From: JADKHR01 sp041917295
GTDB lineage: Bacteria > Elusimicrobiota > Elusimicrobia > FEN-1173
Length of the DNA: 44,188 nt
Direction: 5' to 3'
Assembly (NCBI GenBank): GCA_041917295.1
Contig: JAYRXX010000049.1
Location: forward strand, 1 to 44,188
Every line of letters starts with the position of its first letter. Position 1 is the first letter of the stretch. Below, in pieces: positions 1-7,512 of this stretch. Under the pieces are notes generated by a model that was not told the DNA's origin, did no database searches, and saw nothing but the letters and a program-made list of their open reading frames with translations. The position numbers were made by a program, and so were the translations under genes.

Positions 1-161
1 CATCCAGTGGATGAAAAGGCGCGCCAGCGCCGTCAGCCAGAAAGGCCGGCCTTGGAGGCCGCAGTGGCGGCCGGAAAGGGAATCCCTCTCCCTCCGATTT
101 TTCATTTAGAACAGCAGAGGGATTCGATGCCTTTCTGGCGCGTTCAACCCAACCCAATCCC
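1..161. other. Left edge, no supported gene
   Basis: Downstream of the desaturase gene. A minus-strand frame starting with ATG at 105 stays open to the window edge (35 codons), but it has no recognisable motif and may be chance in GC-rich DNA. A plus-strand frame from 7 overlaps the desaturase gene antisense and is rejected. No terminator or RNA gene is evident. Confidence 0.3.
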
Positions 162-1214
162 TTACGAAACGGCTCCGATGGGAAGGACATCTTTAAAAGA
201 GACCAACTTCTTTTTCTCTTCGTCCCAGAGGGCCAGGCGTATGCAATGCAGGCTGGTTTTCGGGGTCAGGCGGGTCACTTTTTGAAATTCCGGATTTTCA
301 TCGAAGCATTGCTGAAGTTTGTAATTGGGAATCCGGCTGTTGTAATGGTGAATGTGATGCAAGCCAATGCTTCCGGTGAACCATTGAAGAATTTTCGGTA
401 GAACGTAATAACTGCTTCCCTGCACGGCGGCATCGAAGTAGTCCCAGTTGGCACCACGACGCCAATAGGTATTTTCGTATTGGTGCTGGATAAAAAACAG
501 CCACGCTCCCAACACGCAGGCCACGTAGGTGATGGGGGCTTGGACCAATAAGAATTTTTTTAGCCCCACCGTCATTCCCGCCGCAATCAGAACCCCCGCC
601 AAAACAGCGTTCGTCAGATGCACGCTTCGCCACTCCCGTTTCCACGAACGGGGAATGTTGGTGGGCAACCGATGGACAATGACGAACTGAAAAAACGGCC
701 CCACCACGAACATGGTGATCGGATGCCGATACATCCGATATTTAAATTTTCCCCAGGGGGACAAACTTAAATATTCCTTGACCGTTAAAGTGTCAATATC
801 GCCAAACCCCCGTTTGTCCAGGTTTCCGGACGACGCGTGGTGAATGGCGTGGGTTTTTTGCCAATAATGGTAAGGCGACAACGTTAGAATCCCGATCCAA
901 AACCCAATCCGGTCGTTGGCCTTGTGCGACTTAAAAAATGAACCGTGCCCCGCGTCGTGTTGGATAATGAAAAGGCGAACCAACAACAGCGCCGTCGGCA
1001 CCGACAAGGCAAAGGTCAACCAATACGAAATCCTCAAACTAAAATACATGGCTCCCCACATCAGCGCGAAAGGAATCGCGGTGTTGAGCACTTGGAAAAC
1101 GCTTTTCTGGGTGTCCGGTGACGCATAACCCATCAGTTTTGAAATGGGCGGAAGCGCATCGATTTTTGAATAAGATGTTTCCATCGGCGGAGTAAAAGTT
1201 GACGAAATAGCCAT
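162..1214 (-). CDS. Membrane fatty acid desaturase (DesA/omega-6 type)
   Basis: Inserts a double bond into an acyl chain using a di-iron centre at the membrane face. The three histidine boxes of the family are all present: HDAGH at residues 86-90, HAIHH at 122-126 and HHIHH at 286-290, the last followed by YNSRIPNY as in acyl-lipid desaturases. Hydrophobic segments lie around residues 45-85, 103-115 and in the middle third. The length of 350 residues is normal. The ATG at 1214 is chosen because AGAGAGGG stands just before it; a TTG seven codons upstream is less likely. A TAGAAT -10 box on the minus strand at 1268-1263 would give a leader of about 45 bases. It needs O2, which suits a facultative rather than strict anaerobe. 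Substrate and double-bond position cannot be told. Confidence 0.9.
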   Translation of the reverse strand: MAISSTFTPPMETSYSKIDALPPISKLMGYASPDTQKSVFQVLNTAIPFALMWGAMYFSLRISYWLTFALSVPTALLLVRLFIIQHDAGHGSFFKSHKANDRIGFWIGILTLSPYHYWQKTHAIHHASSGNLDKRGFGDIDTLTVKEYLSLSPWGKFKYRMYRHPITMFVVGPFFQFVIVHRLPTNIPRSWKREWRSVHLTNAVLAGVLIAAGMTVGLKKFLLVQAPITYVACVLGAWLFFIQHQYENTYWRRGANWDYFDAAVQGSSYYVLPKILQWFTGSIGLHHIHHYNSRIPNYKLQQCFDENPEFQKVTRLTPKTSLHCIRLALWDEEKKKLVSFKDVLPIGAVS

Positions 1215-1329
1215 AATCCCTCTCTTTAGTGACAACGCCCCACAACGACGGGGTTTCCGGTCATTCTAACCCTTTTTCCATCGACTGGCCAGGGAAATTC
1301 GATCCGGTAGACATCCCCAATCCCCCCTC

Positions 1330-1358
1330 TTGACAAAAATCAAAACCGGGGATAAATA
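1330..1358 (+). promoter_or_regulatory. Consensus sigma70-type promoter of the zinc-ribbon membrane gene
   Basis: TTGACA (1330-1335), 17-base spacer, TAAATA (1353-1358). Only 8 bases separate the -10 box from the ATG at 1367, so transcription should begin at or within two bases of the start codon, giving a leaderless mRNA. No Shine-Dalgarno sequence is present. Confidence 0.65.
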
Positions 1359-1366
1359 GTCTTACC

Positions 1367-1693
1367 ATGAACCTTTTACCAAAAGCAACTTGCCCCAACT
1401 GCAAAGGCCCGGTGACGTTTGTCCAGGTCATGAGCATCGTGACACCGTTGCAATCCATCGACTGCACCACCTGCGGAGAAATGCTGTTCTTGGTTCATCG
1501 AACCGAACTTCTGCTCGTGTCTGTTTTACTCGCTTTTCTACTGATCTTTGCCGGAATGGTCGCTTACACGAACGGGTGGGCATCGGTTCCAGCCCTGTAC
1601 GGGGCCGCGATGGGATTTGTGGTTTTAATGGAACTGTTGATGACAACAATCATCGTCAAAAAAAACGCCCTGGTAATCCGCAACAACAAATAG
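1367..1693 (+). CDS. Small membrane protein with N-terminal zinc ribbon
   Basis: Unrecognised 108-residue protein. It has two CXXC knuckles (CPNC at residues 9-12 and CTTC near 33-36), a typical zinc-ribbon spacing, followed by two hydrophobic segments (about 47-67 and 72-94) and a basic tail. The layout suggests a cytosolic zinc finger anchored in the inner membrane, perhaps an assembly or regulatory factor, but no function can be given. It has the best promoter of the window and no ribosome binding site. Its stop codon abuts the stop of the convergent hldD gene with no base between, so no terminator separates the two. Confidence 0.65.
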   Translation: MNLLPKATCPNCKGPVTFVQVMSIVTPLQSIDCTTCGEMLFLVHRTELLLVSVLLAFLLIFAGMVAYTNGWASVPALYGAAMGFVVLMELLMTTIIVKKNALVIRNNK

Positions 1694-2623
1694 TCAGCGG
1701 GAGATGGGGGTTTTTTCCTTCGAACGAAGCCAGGCCACGTAATCGGGAATTCCGGTTTCGGGCAAATAGTTCACTTTCCATCCCAACACGTTCTCCCCCC
1801 GGGTTGTGTCGGCGCGGGTGGCGTCTTGATAAAATCCGTAAGGGTTGTCGAAATAGTCCGTCCCCCGTTGAGTGCCCAGGGCTTTGTTGAGGATCGAGAT
1901 CACCTGGTTAAACGAGGTTCCTTTTCCCGTCCCGACATTAAACACGCCGTTGCCTGGAAACTCAAACGCTTTCCAGTTCGCTTCCACCACGTCTTTCACA
2001 TAAATAAAATCCCGATATTGGTCGCCCCACTTAAAAATTCGGGGATTTTTTCCATCGGCCATCTGGCGGTAAAGTTGATACACCATGCTGGCGGCGGCTT
2101 TTTTATGAAACTCCAGGGGCCCGTAAACGTTAAAGTAGCGGAGCCCCACCGCCCGCACGCCGGGATGGGCCGCGGTGAAAGCGCGGGCGGCCTTTTCCAT
2201 TTCCGCTTTGCTGACACCGTAAATGTTGGCCGGCTGAGGCGGTTGGTCTTCCTGGTTGGGAGGAGCCCCCTTGCCATAAGTGGCGGCGCTGGAGGCATAC
2301 ACCACTTTGGGACAACCGGACCTCTGGGCAAATTCCAAAATTTTAATAAATGCGCCCACGTTCACGGACATCATGAGCTCTTCGTCCATCACCGTGGTAT
2401 CGGTGATGGCGGCCTGATGAAAAATTCCGTCAAGACGACCCAACCCGTCGTATTGAAAGTTACGAATATCCCCCGTGTGAATCACGCCACGGAAATCCGC
2501 CAAGTTTTCACGCCGCCCCACGTCGAAATGGTCCAAGGCGTGGACTTCGTGCCCCCGGGCCTCCAACGACAACGCCAGGTTCGCTCCGATTAATCCACCC
2601 GCACCGGTCACTAAAAATCGCAT
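1694..2623 (-). CDS. hldD: ADP-L-glycero-D-manno-heptose 6-epimerase
   Basis: Epimerises ADP-D-glycero-D-manno-heptose to the L form for the inner core of lipopolysaccharide, in the cytosol. It is an extended short-chain dehydrogenase: the nucleotide-binding TGAGGLIG is at residues 6-13, the catalytic serine region at 110-112, and YxxxK at Tyr135/Lys139. RYFNVYGP followed by a histidine-lysine and an ASMV segment is the HldD signature. At 309 residues it matches the family. The ATG at 2623 is preceded by AAAGGAGAG at good spacing, and an extended -10 (TGGTAGAAT) lies at 2664-2656. No other heptose genes are nearby. A related sugar-nucleotide epimerase is possible, but the substrate-loop motif favours HldD. 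Confidence 0.85.
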   Translation of the reverse strand: MRFLVTGAGGLIGANLALSLEARGHEVHALDHFDVGRRENLADFRGVIHTGDIRNFQYDGLGRLDGIFHQAAITDTTVMDEELMMSVNVGAFIKILEFAQRSGCPKVVYASSAATYGKGAPPNQEDQPPQPANIYGVSKAEMEKAARAFTAAHPGVRAVGLRYFNVYGPLEFHKKAAASMVYQLYRQMADGKNPRIFKWGDQYRDFIYVKDVVEANWKAFEFPGNGVFNVGTGKGTSFNQVISILNKALGTQRGTDYFDNPYGFYQDATRADTTRGENVLGWKVNYLPETGIPDYVAWLRSKEKTPISR

Positions 2624-2655
2624 GGCCTCTCCTTTGTACGCCTGGAACAAAACCG

Positions 2656-2664
2656 ATTCTACCA
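2656..2664 (-). promoter_or_regulatory. Extended -10 element upstream of hldD
   Basis: TGGTAGAAT on the minus strand, 32 bases before the hldD ATG, placing the start site about 25 bases upstream of the codon and leaving room for the strong AAAGGAGAG site. No convincing -35 box. It lies between the TPR gene stop and hldD, so hldD may be transcribed separately from the ribosomal-protein run. Confidence 0.45.
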
Positions 2665-2671
2665 AATGTCT

Positions 2672-3886
2672 TCAGGGAACATCTTTCCATCGGGACAACG
2701 CCGTCGGGAAAATCCCAAACCGACGCAAACGACGGACCGGCGGCCGTGTTGGATTTAAGATCCGCCCAATCTCGTAGCGCGCCAACGCGGTCTCGTAGGC
2801 CAATCGGGCCCGTTGCGCCGTTGCCAAAGCCCGACGGGCCGACAAAACGGACTTCCGAACATCCCCCCGCTCTTCCCACCAGCGGGCCACCCCCAAATGG
2901 GCCATGACCACCCCGCGATCGTCCTTGGATGCCAAAAACAACCGAAGGGCTTTTTGGTAGGACGTCCACGACCGCGAAAACTTTTTCAACCGCCGAAAGC
3001 TTCCCCCCATCCCCCAGTGAGCAAAGCCTTCACTGCTTTGGTCCCCCAGCCGGCGATACAACCGGGCCGATCGCTGGTATAAGTTGATTGATTCCGCCGC
3101 CGACCCAAACGTCCGCAACGCGTTGGCTTGTCCGCACAAACCGTAGGCCTGGCCGAACGGATCCCTCAATCGCGTTAACAACGAGTGGGCCCGTCGGTAA
3201 TTGTGCGACGAAAGGCGGTCCAACCCCAACACCCGTTGAACACCGGCCAACCCGCACAGAGCGAACGCCTCGGCCGACGTGTCCCGCAATCCACGGGCGA
3301 GTTTCGCCGCCGTTTGAAACGCCCGTGCCGCTGGAGCAAACCGACCGGTAAAGCGTTCCACTCCGCCCAAAATCCACTGGGCGTGTTGAACTTTACCGGC
3401 CCGATCTTGCTTTGGGAGCGATTTCAGAAATTTCAACGCGGTTCGCACGTGAGATCGGGTTGTCGAAAACCGGCCCAGCCCGCGCGCCACCAGAGCCCGT
3501 TCCAATTCCACCTCGGCTCGAAGCGGGACCGAAACCGTCGAACTCTTTTCAAAGGGATGCCGCGACAAGAAATCGCTCCACATTTTCAACGCCACGTCAT
3601 AGGATCCCAAAATCCGCAAACAGGCACTGGCTCCCAATCGGGCGGAAACATCTTCGCTAAAAACACCCAATCGCTGGAATAATTTTTGCGCCTCGCGATA
3701 ACGCTTCAACGCTTCCTTAAACCGACCCAACGCGCGAAGTGCTTCCGCGTCGGCGGAAAGAATGTCGGCTTTTAGAAACGAATCAATGGAGAATCGGAGG
3801 GATTGGACAAGAAGCCGGTGCGCGCGCTCGTGCTGACCCTGAGAAAGAAGATCTTCCGCGCGGGAAAAGAGAGAGAGGGCCGACAT
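2672..3886 (-). CDS. Tetratricopeptide-repeat protein
   Basis: 404 residues made almost wholly of helical TPR-like repeats of about 36-40 residues, each with the pattern of a small residue, a glycine turn after 'LG', and an aromatic in helix B (for example around residues 48-75, 200-235, 240-275 and 280-315). No signal peptide, membrane segment or catalytic domain, so it is probably a cytosolic protein-binding scaffold. It follows rpsI by 36 bases on the same strand and ends about 50 bases before hldD. The partner is unknown. The rich use of Arg and GC-rich codons matches the neighbours. Confidence 0.75.
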   Translation of the reverse strand: MSALSLFSRAEDLLSQGQHERAHRLLVQSLRFSIDSFLKADILSADAEALRALGRFKEALKRYREAQKLFQRLGVFSEDVSARLGASACLRILGSYDVALKMWSDFLSRHPFEKSSTVSVPLRAEVELERALVARGLGRFSTTRSHVRTALKFLKSLPKQDRAGKVQHAQWILGGVERFTGRFAPAARAFQTAAKLARGLRDTSAEAFALCGLAGVQRVLGLDRLSSHNYRRAHSLLTRLRDPFGQAYGLCGQANALRTFGSAAESINLYQRSARLYRRLGDQSSEGFAHWGMGGSFRRLKKFSRSWTSYQKALRLFLASKDDRGVVMAHLGVARWWEERGDVRKSVLSARRALATAQRARLAYETALARYEIGRILNPTRPPVRRLRRFGIFPTALSRWKDVP

Positions 3887-3922
3887 GGAAAACTTCCGCC
3901 CGACGGCCAGTCGCCGATCGAC

Positions 3923-4342
3923 TTACCGTTTGGAGTGCTGGTAGCGTTTGCGGGCTTTCGGTTGGCCGGACTTTTTGCGTTCGACCTCGCGGGGATCGCG
4001 GGTTAAAAAGCCCTTGGCGCGCAACGCGGTGCGAAGAGAGGGATCCATTTCAACCATCGCCCGGGAAATCCCCAGCCGAATCGCGTCCGCCTGGCCGGTG
4101 ATCCCACCGCCCGATGTGCTGACATACAAATCGAACGCGGCCAATGTTTTGGCCAAATGAAAAGGCGCCATCACAGCGGCTTTCTGCCGCTCGTTGCCGC
4201 CAAAAAAATCTTCCACTGTTTTTCCGTTCACCACCACGCGCCCTTCCCCCGGCACAACGCGCACCCGCGCCACGGCGGACTTGCGCCGGCCAGTGGCCCA
4301 CAGGGGTTTTTGTCGCGTCACTTCAAGGGTGGCTTCGGTCAT
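3923..4342 (-). CDS. rpsI: 30S ribosomal protein S9 (uS9)
   Basis: Small-subunit ribosomal protein whose C-terminal tail reaches the P-site tRNA. Residues 17-27 hold the family start (TGRRKSAVARV), followed by the GGGITGQADAIRLGI core near 77-91, and the protein ends in the conserved basic tail with KARKRYQHSKR. At 139 residues it is slightly longer than the usual 130. GAGAGG lies upstream of the ATG. It follows rplM on the same strand, the conserved L13-S9 order. Confidence 0.97.
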   Translation of the reverse strand: MTEATLEVTRQKPLWATGRRKSAVARVRVVPGEGRVVVNGKTVEDFFGGNERQKAAVMAPFHLAKTLAAFDLYVSTSGGGITGQADAIRLGISRAMVEMDPSLRTALRAKGFLTRDPREVERKKSGQPKARKRYQHSKR

Positions 4343-4365
4343 CGGAACGGCCTCTCAGAGGGGGT

Positions 4366-4854
4366 TTACTTGGCGGCGGCCAAAACGTAAGGGCCGCCAG
4401 ACTTTATTTTAGGGTTTTTTGTATCCACGACCAGAGCCATGGGATACTGCGCCACGCCCTCGTCGGCGCGGAACACTTTGAGGCGCCGCATGAACCGAGA
4501 CCGCAAGCGGTTTTTCGGAAGCATGCCGCTCACCGCCAACTCCACCGCCCGTTCGGGTTTGTCTTGCAACAACCGTTCGTAGGGAATCAGGGTTTGGCCC
4601 CCGCGGTAACCGGAGGCGCGAAAATCCATTTTTTGGGTTTTTTTGTTTCCGGTCAAAACCACCTTCGCGGCGTTGACCACGACCACGCCATCTCCTTGAT
4701 CCACATGGGAGGCAAACGAGGTCTTTCCTTTTCCGCGCAACAGGTTCGCGCTCATGGCGGCCAACCGGCCCAGGGAAACGCCGTCCGCGTCCACGCGGTA
4801 CCAGCGACGCGCGACGGTTTTTGATTTCGGGAATACGGTGTGTGCTCCAAACAT
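4366..4854 (-). CDS. rplM: 50S ribosomal protein L13 (uL13)
   Basis: Early-assembly large-subunit protein. The WYRVDADG..LGRLA segment near residues 20-33, HVDQGDGVVVVNA and the GMLPKNRLR..RRLKVF region are family hallmarks; the C-terminus is longer than that of E. coli L13. Two ATGs are possible, at 4863 and 4854. The second is preferred because the first lies inside a promoter -10 box (TTGACC-N17-TAACAT) and the second is exactly 7 bases beyond that box. It also puts the WY motif at about its usual distance from the N-terminus. No Shine-Dalgarno is visible, so the message is probably leaderless. Confidence 0.95.
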   Translation of the reverse strand: MFGAHTVFPKSKTVARRWYRVDADGVSLGRLAAMSANLLRGKGKTSFASHVDQGDGVVVVNAAKVVLTGNKKTQKMDFRASGYRGGQTLIPYERLLQDKPERAVELAVSGMLPKNRLRSRFMRRLKVFRADEGVAQYPMALVVDTKNPKIKSGGPYVLAAAK

Positions 4855-4861
4855 GGGCGAC

Positions 4862-4890
4862 ATGTTACCACATCTTTGCGCGGCGGTCAA
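4862..4890 (-). promoter_or_regulatory. Promoter of rplM-rpsI
   Basis: TTGACC (4890-4885), 17-base spacer ending in TGG (extended -10), TAACAT (4867-4862). The start codon at 4854 follows after 7 bases, so the predicted transcription start coincides with the ATG. Confidence 0.65.
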
Positions 4891-4898
4891 CATTTTTT

Positions 4899-5495
4899 TT
4901 ATCGACGAGAACGGCGTTTTTCGCTTGCCGGTTTCACCGGTGCGAACCCTTCCGGTTCAACCGGCACGGTGCCATCGGACGGCAAGTCCCCCGCCTTAAA
5001 CGCCGGTGCCGGCGGCACCCCGCCCAGATCTTTGACCATGGCGATCTCCACGCACGTCTCGGGGAAATAGGGGCACCGCACGCATTCCGTCCACACCTTG
5101 TGGGGCAAATGGTTTTTTTCCACCCGGCGAAACCCGATCTTCGAAAAAAATCCGTCTTTCATGGTCAAAGCGAACACCCGGGTGATGCCCAAGGTTCGTG
5201 CGTCGTCGAGGCAGGCGTCCACCAAACGCCGGCCAATGCCCTGGCCCTGCCGGTCCGGATCCACGGCCAAGGCCTTGACCTCGGCCAAATTGTCCCATTG
5301 TACCGCCAGCGAACAACAACCCACCAACCGTCCGCCCTCGTCGGCCACGTGAAATTGCTGGATGTTTTCGTACAGCTCCGAGATGGCCCGGGGCAACAGT
5401 TCCCGCCGTTCGGAAAACAACCCCAACAGTTTGTGCATGGGCCGCACGTCCCCGATTCGGGCCCGGCGTATTTTGGCGCGTTGAAGGGATTTCAT
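4899..5495 (-). CDS. GNAT N-acetyltransferase, short ArgA-like
   Basis: A GNAT-fold acyl-CoA transferase. The N-terminal IRRARIGDVRPMHKLL, ELLPRAISELYENI, the acetyl-CoA loop VDPDRQGQGIGRRLV (about residues 79-93) and the FFSKIGFRRVEKNHLPHKVW..C..CPYF tail match the short ArgA-like enzymes that make N-acetylglutamate, the first step of arginine synthesis, without the amino-acid-kinase domain. The last 45 residues, rich in Pro and charged residues, look disordered. No other arginine genes are near, though carAB lies far to the right. The gene ends next to the rplM promoter and diverges from nrfH. Function beyond 'ArgA-like' is inference. Confidence 0.75.
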   Translation of the reverse strand: MKSLQRAKIRRARIGDVRPMHKLLGLFSERRELLPRAISELYENIQQFHVADEGGRLVGCCSLAVQWDNLAEVKALAVDPDRQGQGIGRRLVDACLDDARTLGITRVFALTMKDGFFSKIGFRRVEKNHLPHKVWTECVRCPYFPETCVEIAMVKDLGGVPPAPAFKAGDLPSDGTVPVEPEGFAPVKPASEKRRSRR

Positions 5496-5555
5496 AGGTG
5501 ACTCATGGTAGCATTCTTCAATTAAAATTTCTTCCCTCCGTCCCGTTTAATTTCT

Positions 5556-5561
5556 TAAAAT
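5556..5561 (+). promoter_or_regulatory. Possible -10 box of nrfHA
   Basis: TAAAAT stands 7 bases before the nrfH ATG in an AT-rich 70-base gap between divergent genes; no -35 match is seen. The gap also holds a loose direct repeat of an AATTTCTT motif near 5525-5555 that could bind a regulator. No clear FNR or NarL site was recognised. Confidence 0.3.
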
Positions 5562-5568
5562 CGCTTTC

Positions 5569-6066
5569 ATGAGGATGACCGGTCTGGGGTGGACGTCCGT
5601 GGCCGTCGGCGTGTTTGCCGGGATCGGCCTGTTTACGTTCCGCTACGCGGAAGGGTTTTCGTATTTCAAAACCGACTCCCGGGCCTGTCTTAACTGCCAC
5701 ATTATGGGCCCCTGGTTCGACGCGTGGCAAAAAGCCAGCCACCACACCTCGGCCACCTGCGTGGATTGCCATCTGCCTCAAACCTTCCCGGCCAAATACA
5801 TCGCCAAAAGTGACAACGGCTACCGCCATTCCAAGGGGTTTACGTTCCAGGATTTTCACGAACCCATTGTTATTTCCAAGAGCGGCTCAAAGATTTTGCA
5901 GGAAAATTGCGTGCGATGCCACGTCGACCTAGTTCACGACATTGGGCCCGCCGACAAAGACCCCCACTTTCAATGCGTCCATTGCCATGCTGGCGCGGGA
6001 CACGGATCCCGCGCCGGCATGGGCCGTTTTGAACGCCCATCGACCCAGGAGGAATCCGCCCCATGA
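5569..6066 (+). CDS. nrfH: Tetraheme quinol dehydrogenase of nitrite reductase
   Basis: NrfH carries electrons from menaquinol in the inner membrane to periplasmic NrfA. One membrane helix (about residues 5-25) anchors the protein. Four heme sites follow: CLNCH at 40-44 with Met46 in the CXXCHXM arrangement that supplies the unusual axial ligand of heme 1, then CVDCH, CVRCH and CVHCH. The length of 165 residues is normal. The start may be the ATG at 5569 or the one two codons later. The last four bases overlap the ATG of nrfA, so the two subunits are translationally coupled. Confidence 0.95.
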   Translation: MRMTGLGWTSVAVGVFAGIGLFTFRYAEGFSYFKTDSRACLNCHIMGPWFDAWQKASHHTSATCVDCHLPQTFPAKYIAKSDNGYRHSKGFTFQDFHEPIVISKSGSKILQENCVRCHVDLVHDIGPADKDPHFQCVHCHAGAGHGSRAGMGRFERPSTQEESAP

Positions 6067-7511
6067 ACAATCTCTTCACCCGTCTCAAAGGTCTTCCCAT
6101 CTTCGCGCTCATCGGACTGGGCGCGGCCATCGGCGCCGCTCTGGTGGCGGCCCTGTTGGTCAATATCTTTGAGAGAAAAAGCGAAGCCCGTCGACCCTAC
6201 GTACGCCTCGTCGACGTGACGGAAGACGACACGAACCCGGCCAAATGGGGAATCAATTGGCCCAAAGAATACGATTCGTACAAACTCACCGCTCAAACCA
6301 CCCGCACCCGGTTCGGCGGGCACGGGGGAAGCGAAGCCATGCCCCAGGAAAAATTGGATCGGGACCCTTGGCTGAAACGACTTTTTGCCGGCTATGCCTT
6401 TTCCATTGATTACCGCGACCGACGCGGGCACGCCTACATGCTGGCCGACCAGGAAGCCACTCAACGGCTGACCAAACCCCAGTCCGGATCTTGCCTGCAC
6501 TGCCACGCGTCGGTGATGCCCCTCTACCGGTCTCTGGGCGAAGGCGACGCCATGAAAGGATTTGAAAAAAGTTACACCCTCACTTACGCGGAAATGAACA
6601 AGGCCCTTCACGAGTCCGGCCACGCGCACCCCGTCTCCTGCGTGGACTGCCACGATCCGGCCACCATGAAACTAAGGGTGACTCGGCCGGGGTTCATTAA
6701 AGGCATTCAGGCGCTGGCCGAATCGAACGCGCCGGTCCCTCCCTTTTCATCCATCGAACGCTGGCGCGCCGGCGACCGAAATACCCCCTACGATCCCAAC
6801 ACCGACGCGCCGCGATCGGAACTGCGGTCGTTTGTGTGCGGCCAATGCCACGTGGAATATTATTGCGGAACCAAAATGCCTCTCACGTATCCGTGGAGCC
6901 AAGGGCTGAAAATGGAGAATCTGGAAAAGCACTGGAACGACACGCGGTTTCCGGACGGGACAGCCTTTTCGGACTTTGTCCATGGGGAAACCGGCGCGCC
7001 GGTGTTGAAGGCCCAGCATCCGGAATTCGAATTGTGGAGTCAAGGAATCCACGCCCGCAGCGGGGTCTCCTGCTCCGACTGCCACATGCCCTACATGCGC
7101 GACGGCGCCGCCAAAGTCTCGGACCACTGGGTGCGAAGCCCCCTGCTCAACATCAACCGCGCTTGCCAAACCTGCCACCGATCCTCCGAAGAAGAACTGA
7201 AAGCCCGGGTGGACGTGATTCAAGAACGCAACCACGGCCTGATGCAACGGGCGGCCCGCGCCTTGATGGACCAATTTGACGCCATCGCCCACGCCAAAAA
7301 AGAGGGCGCCCAACCCGCTGATCTGCAAGCCGCCTACGCGGCCCAACGGCGGGCCCAATGGCGGTTGGACTACGTGGCGGCCGAAAATTCCATGGGGTTC
7401 CACGCGCCCCAAGAAGCCGCGCGGATTTTGGGCGAAGCCGCCGACGAAGCCCGCCAAGGGGAACTGGCCGCGGTGAGATGGCGGACGTCTCAAAATCGGG
7501 CCTCAAAATAG
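6063..7511 (+). CDS. nrfA: Cytochrome c nitrite reductase, CXXCH active-site form
   Basis: Six-electron reduction of nitrite to ammonium in the periplasm. Five heme motifs are seen: CLHCH (144-148), CVDCH (193-197), CGQCH (259-263), CSDCH (337-341) and CQTCH (368-372). Aligned by order with E. coli and Wolinella NrfA, the catalytic Arg121, Tyr266 and His319 are present, as are the calcium ligands Glu265, Lys316 and Gln318. The first heme, which carries the active site, has the lysine of CXXCK replaced by His148. An uncleaved-looking N-terminal membrane segment (about 11-35) may anchor it. nrfH precedes it with a 4-base overlap. The identity is firm; activity with a histidine-ligated active-site heme is expected from similar natural variants but not proven here. 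Confidence 0.93.
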   Translation: MNNLFTRLKGLPIFALIGLGAAIGAALVAALLVNIFERKSEARRPYVRLVDVTEDDTNPAKWGINWPKEYDSYKLTAQTTRTRFGGHGGSEAMPQEKLDRDPWLKRLFAGYAFSIDYRDRRGHAYMLADQEATQRLTKPQSGSCLHCHASVMPLYRSLGEGDAMKGFEKSYTLTYAEMNKALHESGHAHPVSCVDCHDPATMKLRVTRPGFIKGIQALAESNAPVPPFSSIERWRAGDRNTPYDPNTDAPRSELRSFVCGQCHVEYYCGTKMPLTYPWSQGLKMENLEKHWNDTRFPDGTAFSDFVHGETGAPVLKAQHPEFELWSQGIHARSGVSCSDCHMPYMRDGAAKVSDHWVRSPLLNINRACQTCHRSSEEELKARVDVIQERNHGLMQRAARALMDQFDAIAHAKKEGAQPADLQAAYAAQRRAQWRLDYVAAENSMGFHAPQEAARILGEAADEARQGELAAVRWRTSQNRASK

Positions 7512-7512
7512 C

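Noticed and set aside
7..285. A 92-codon plus-strand frame at the left edge.
   Set aside because: Its second half is antisense to the desaturase gene; no motif, no ribosome binding site.
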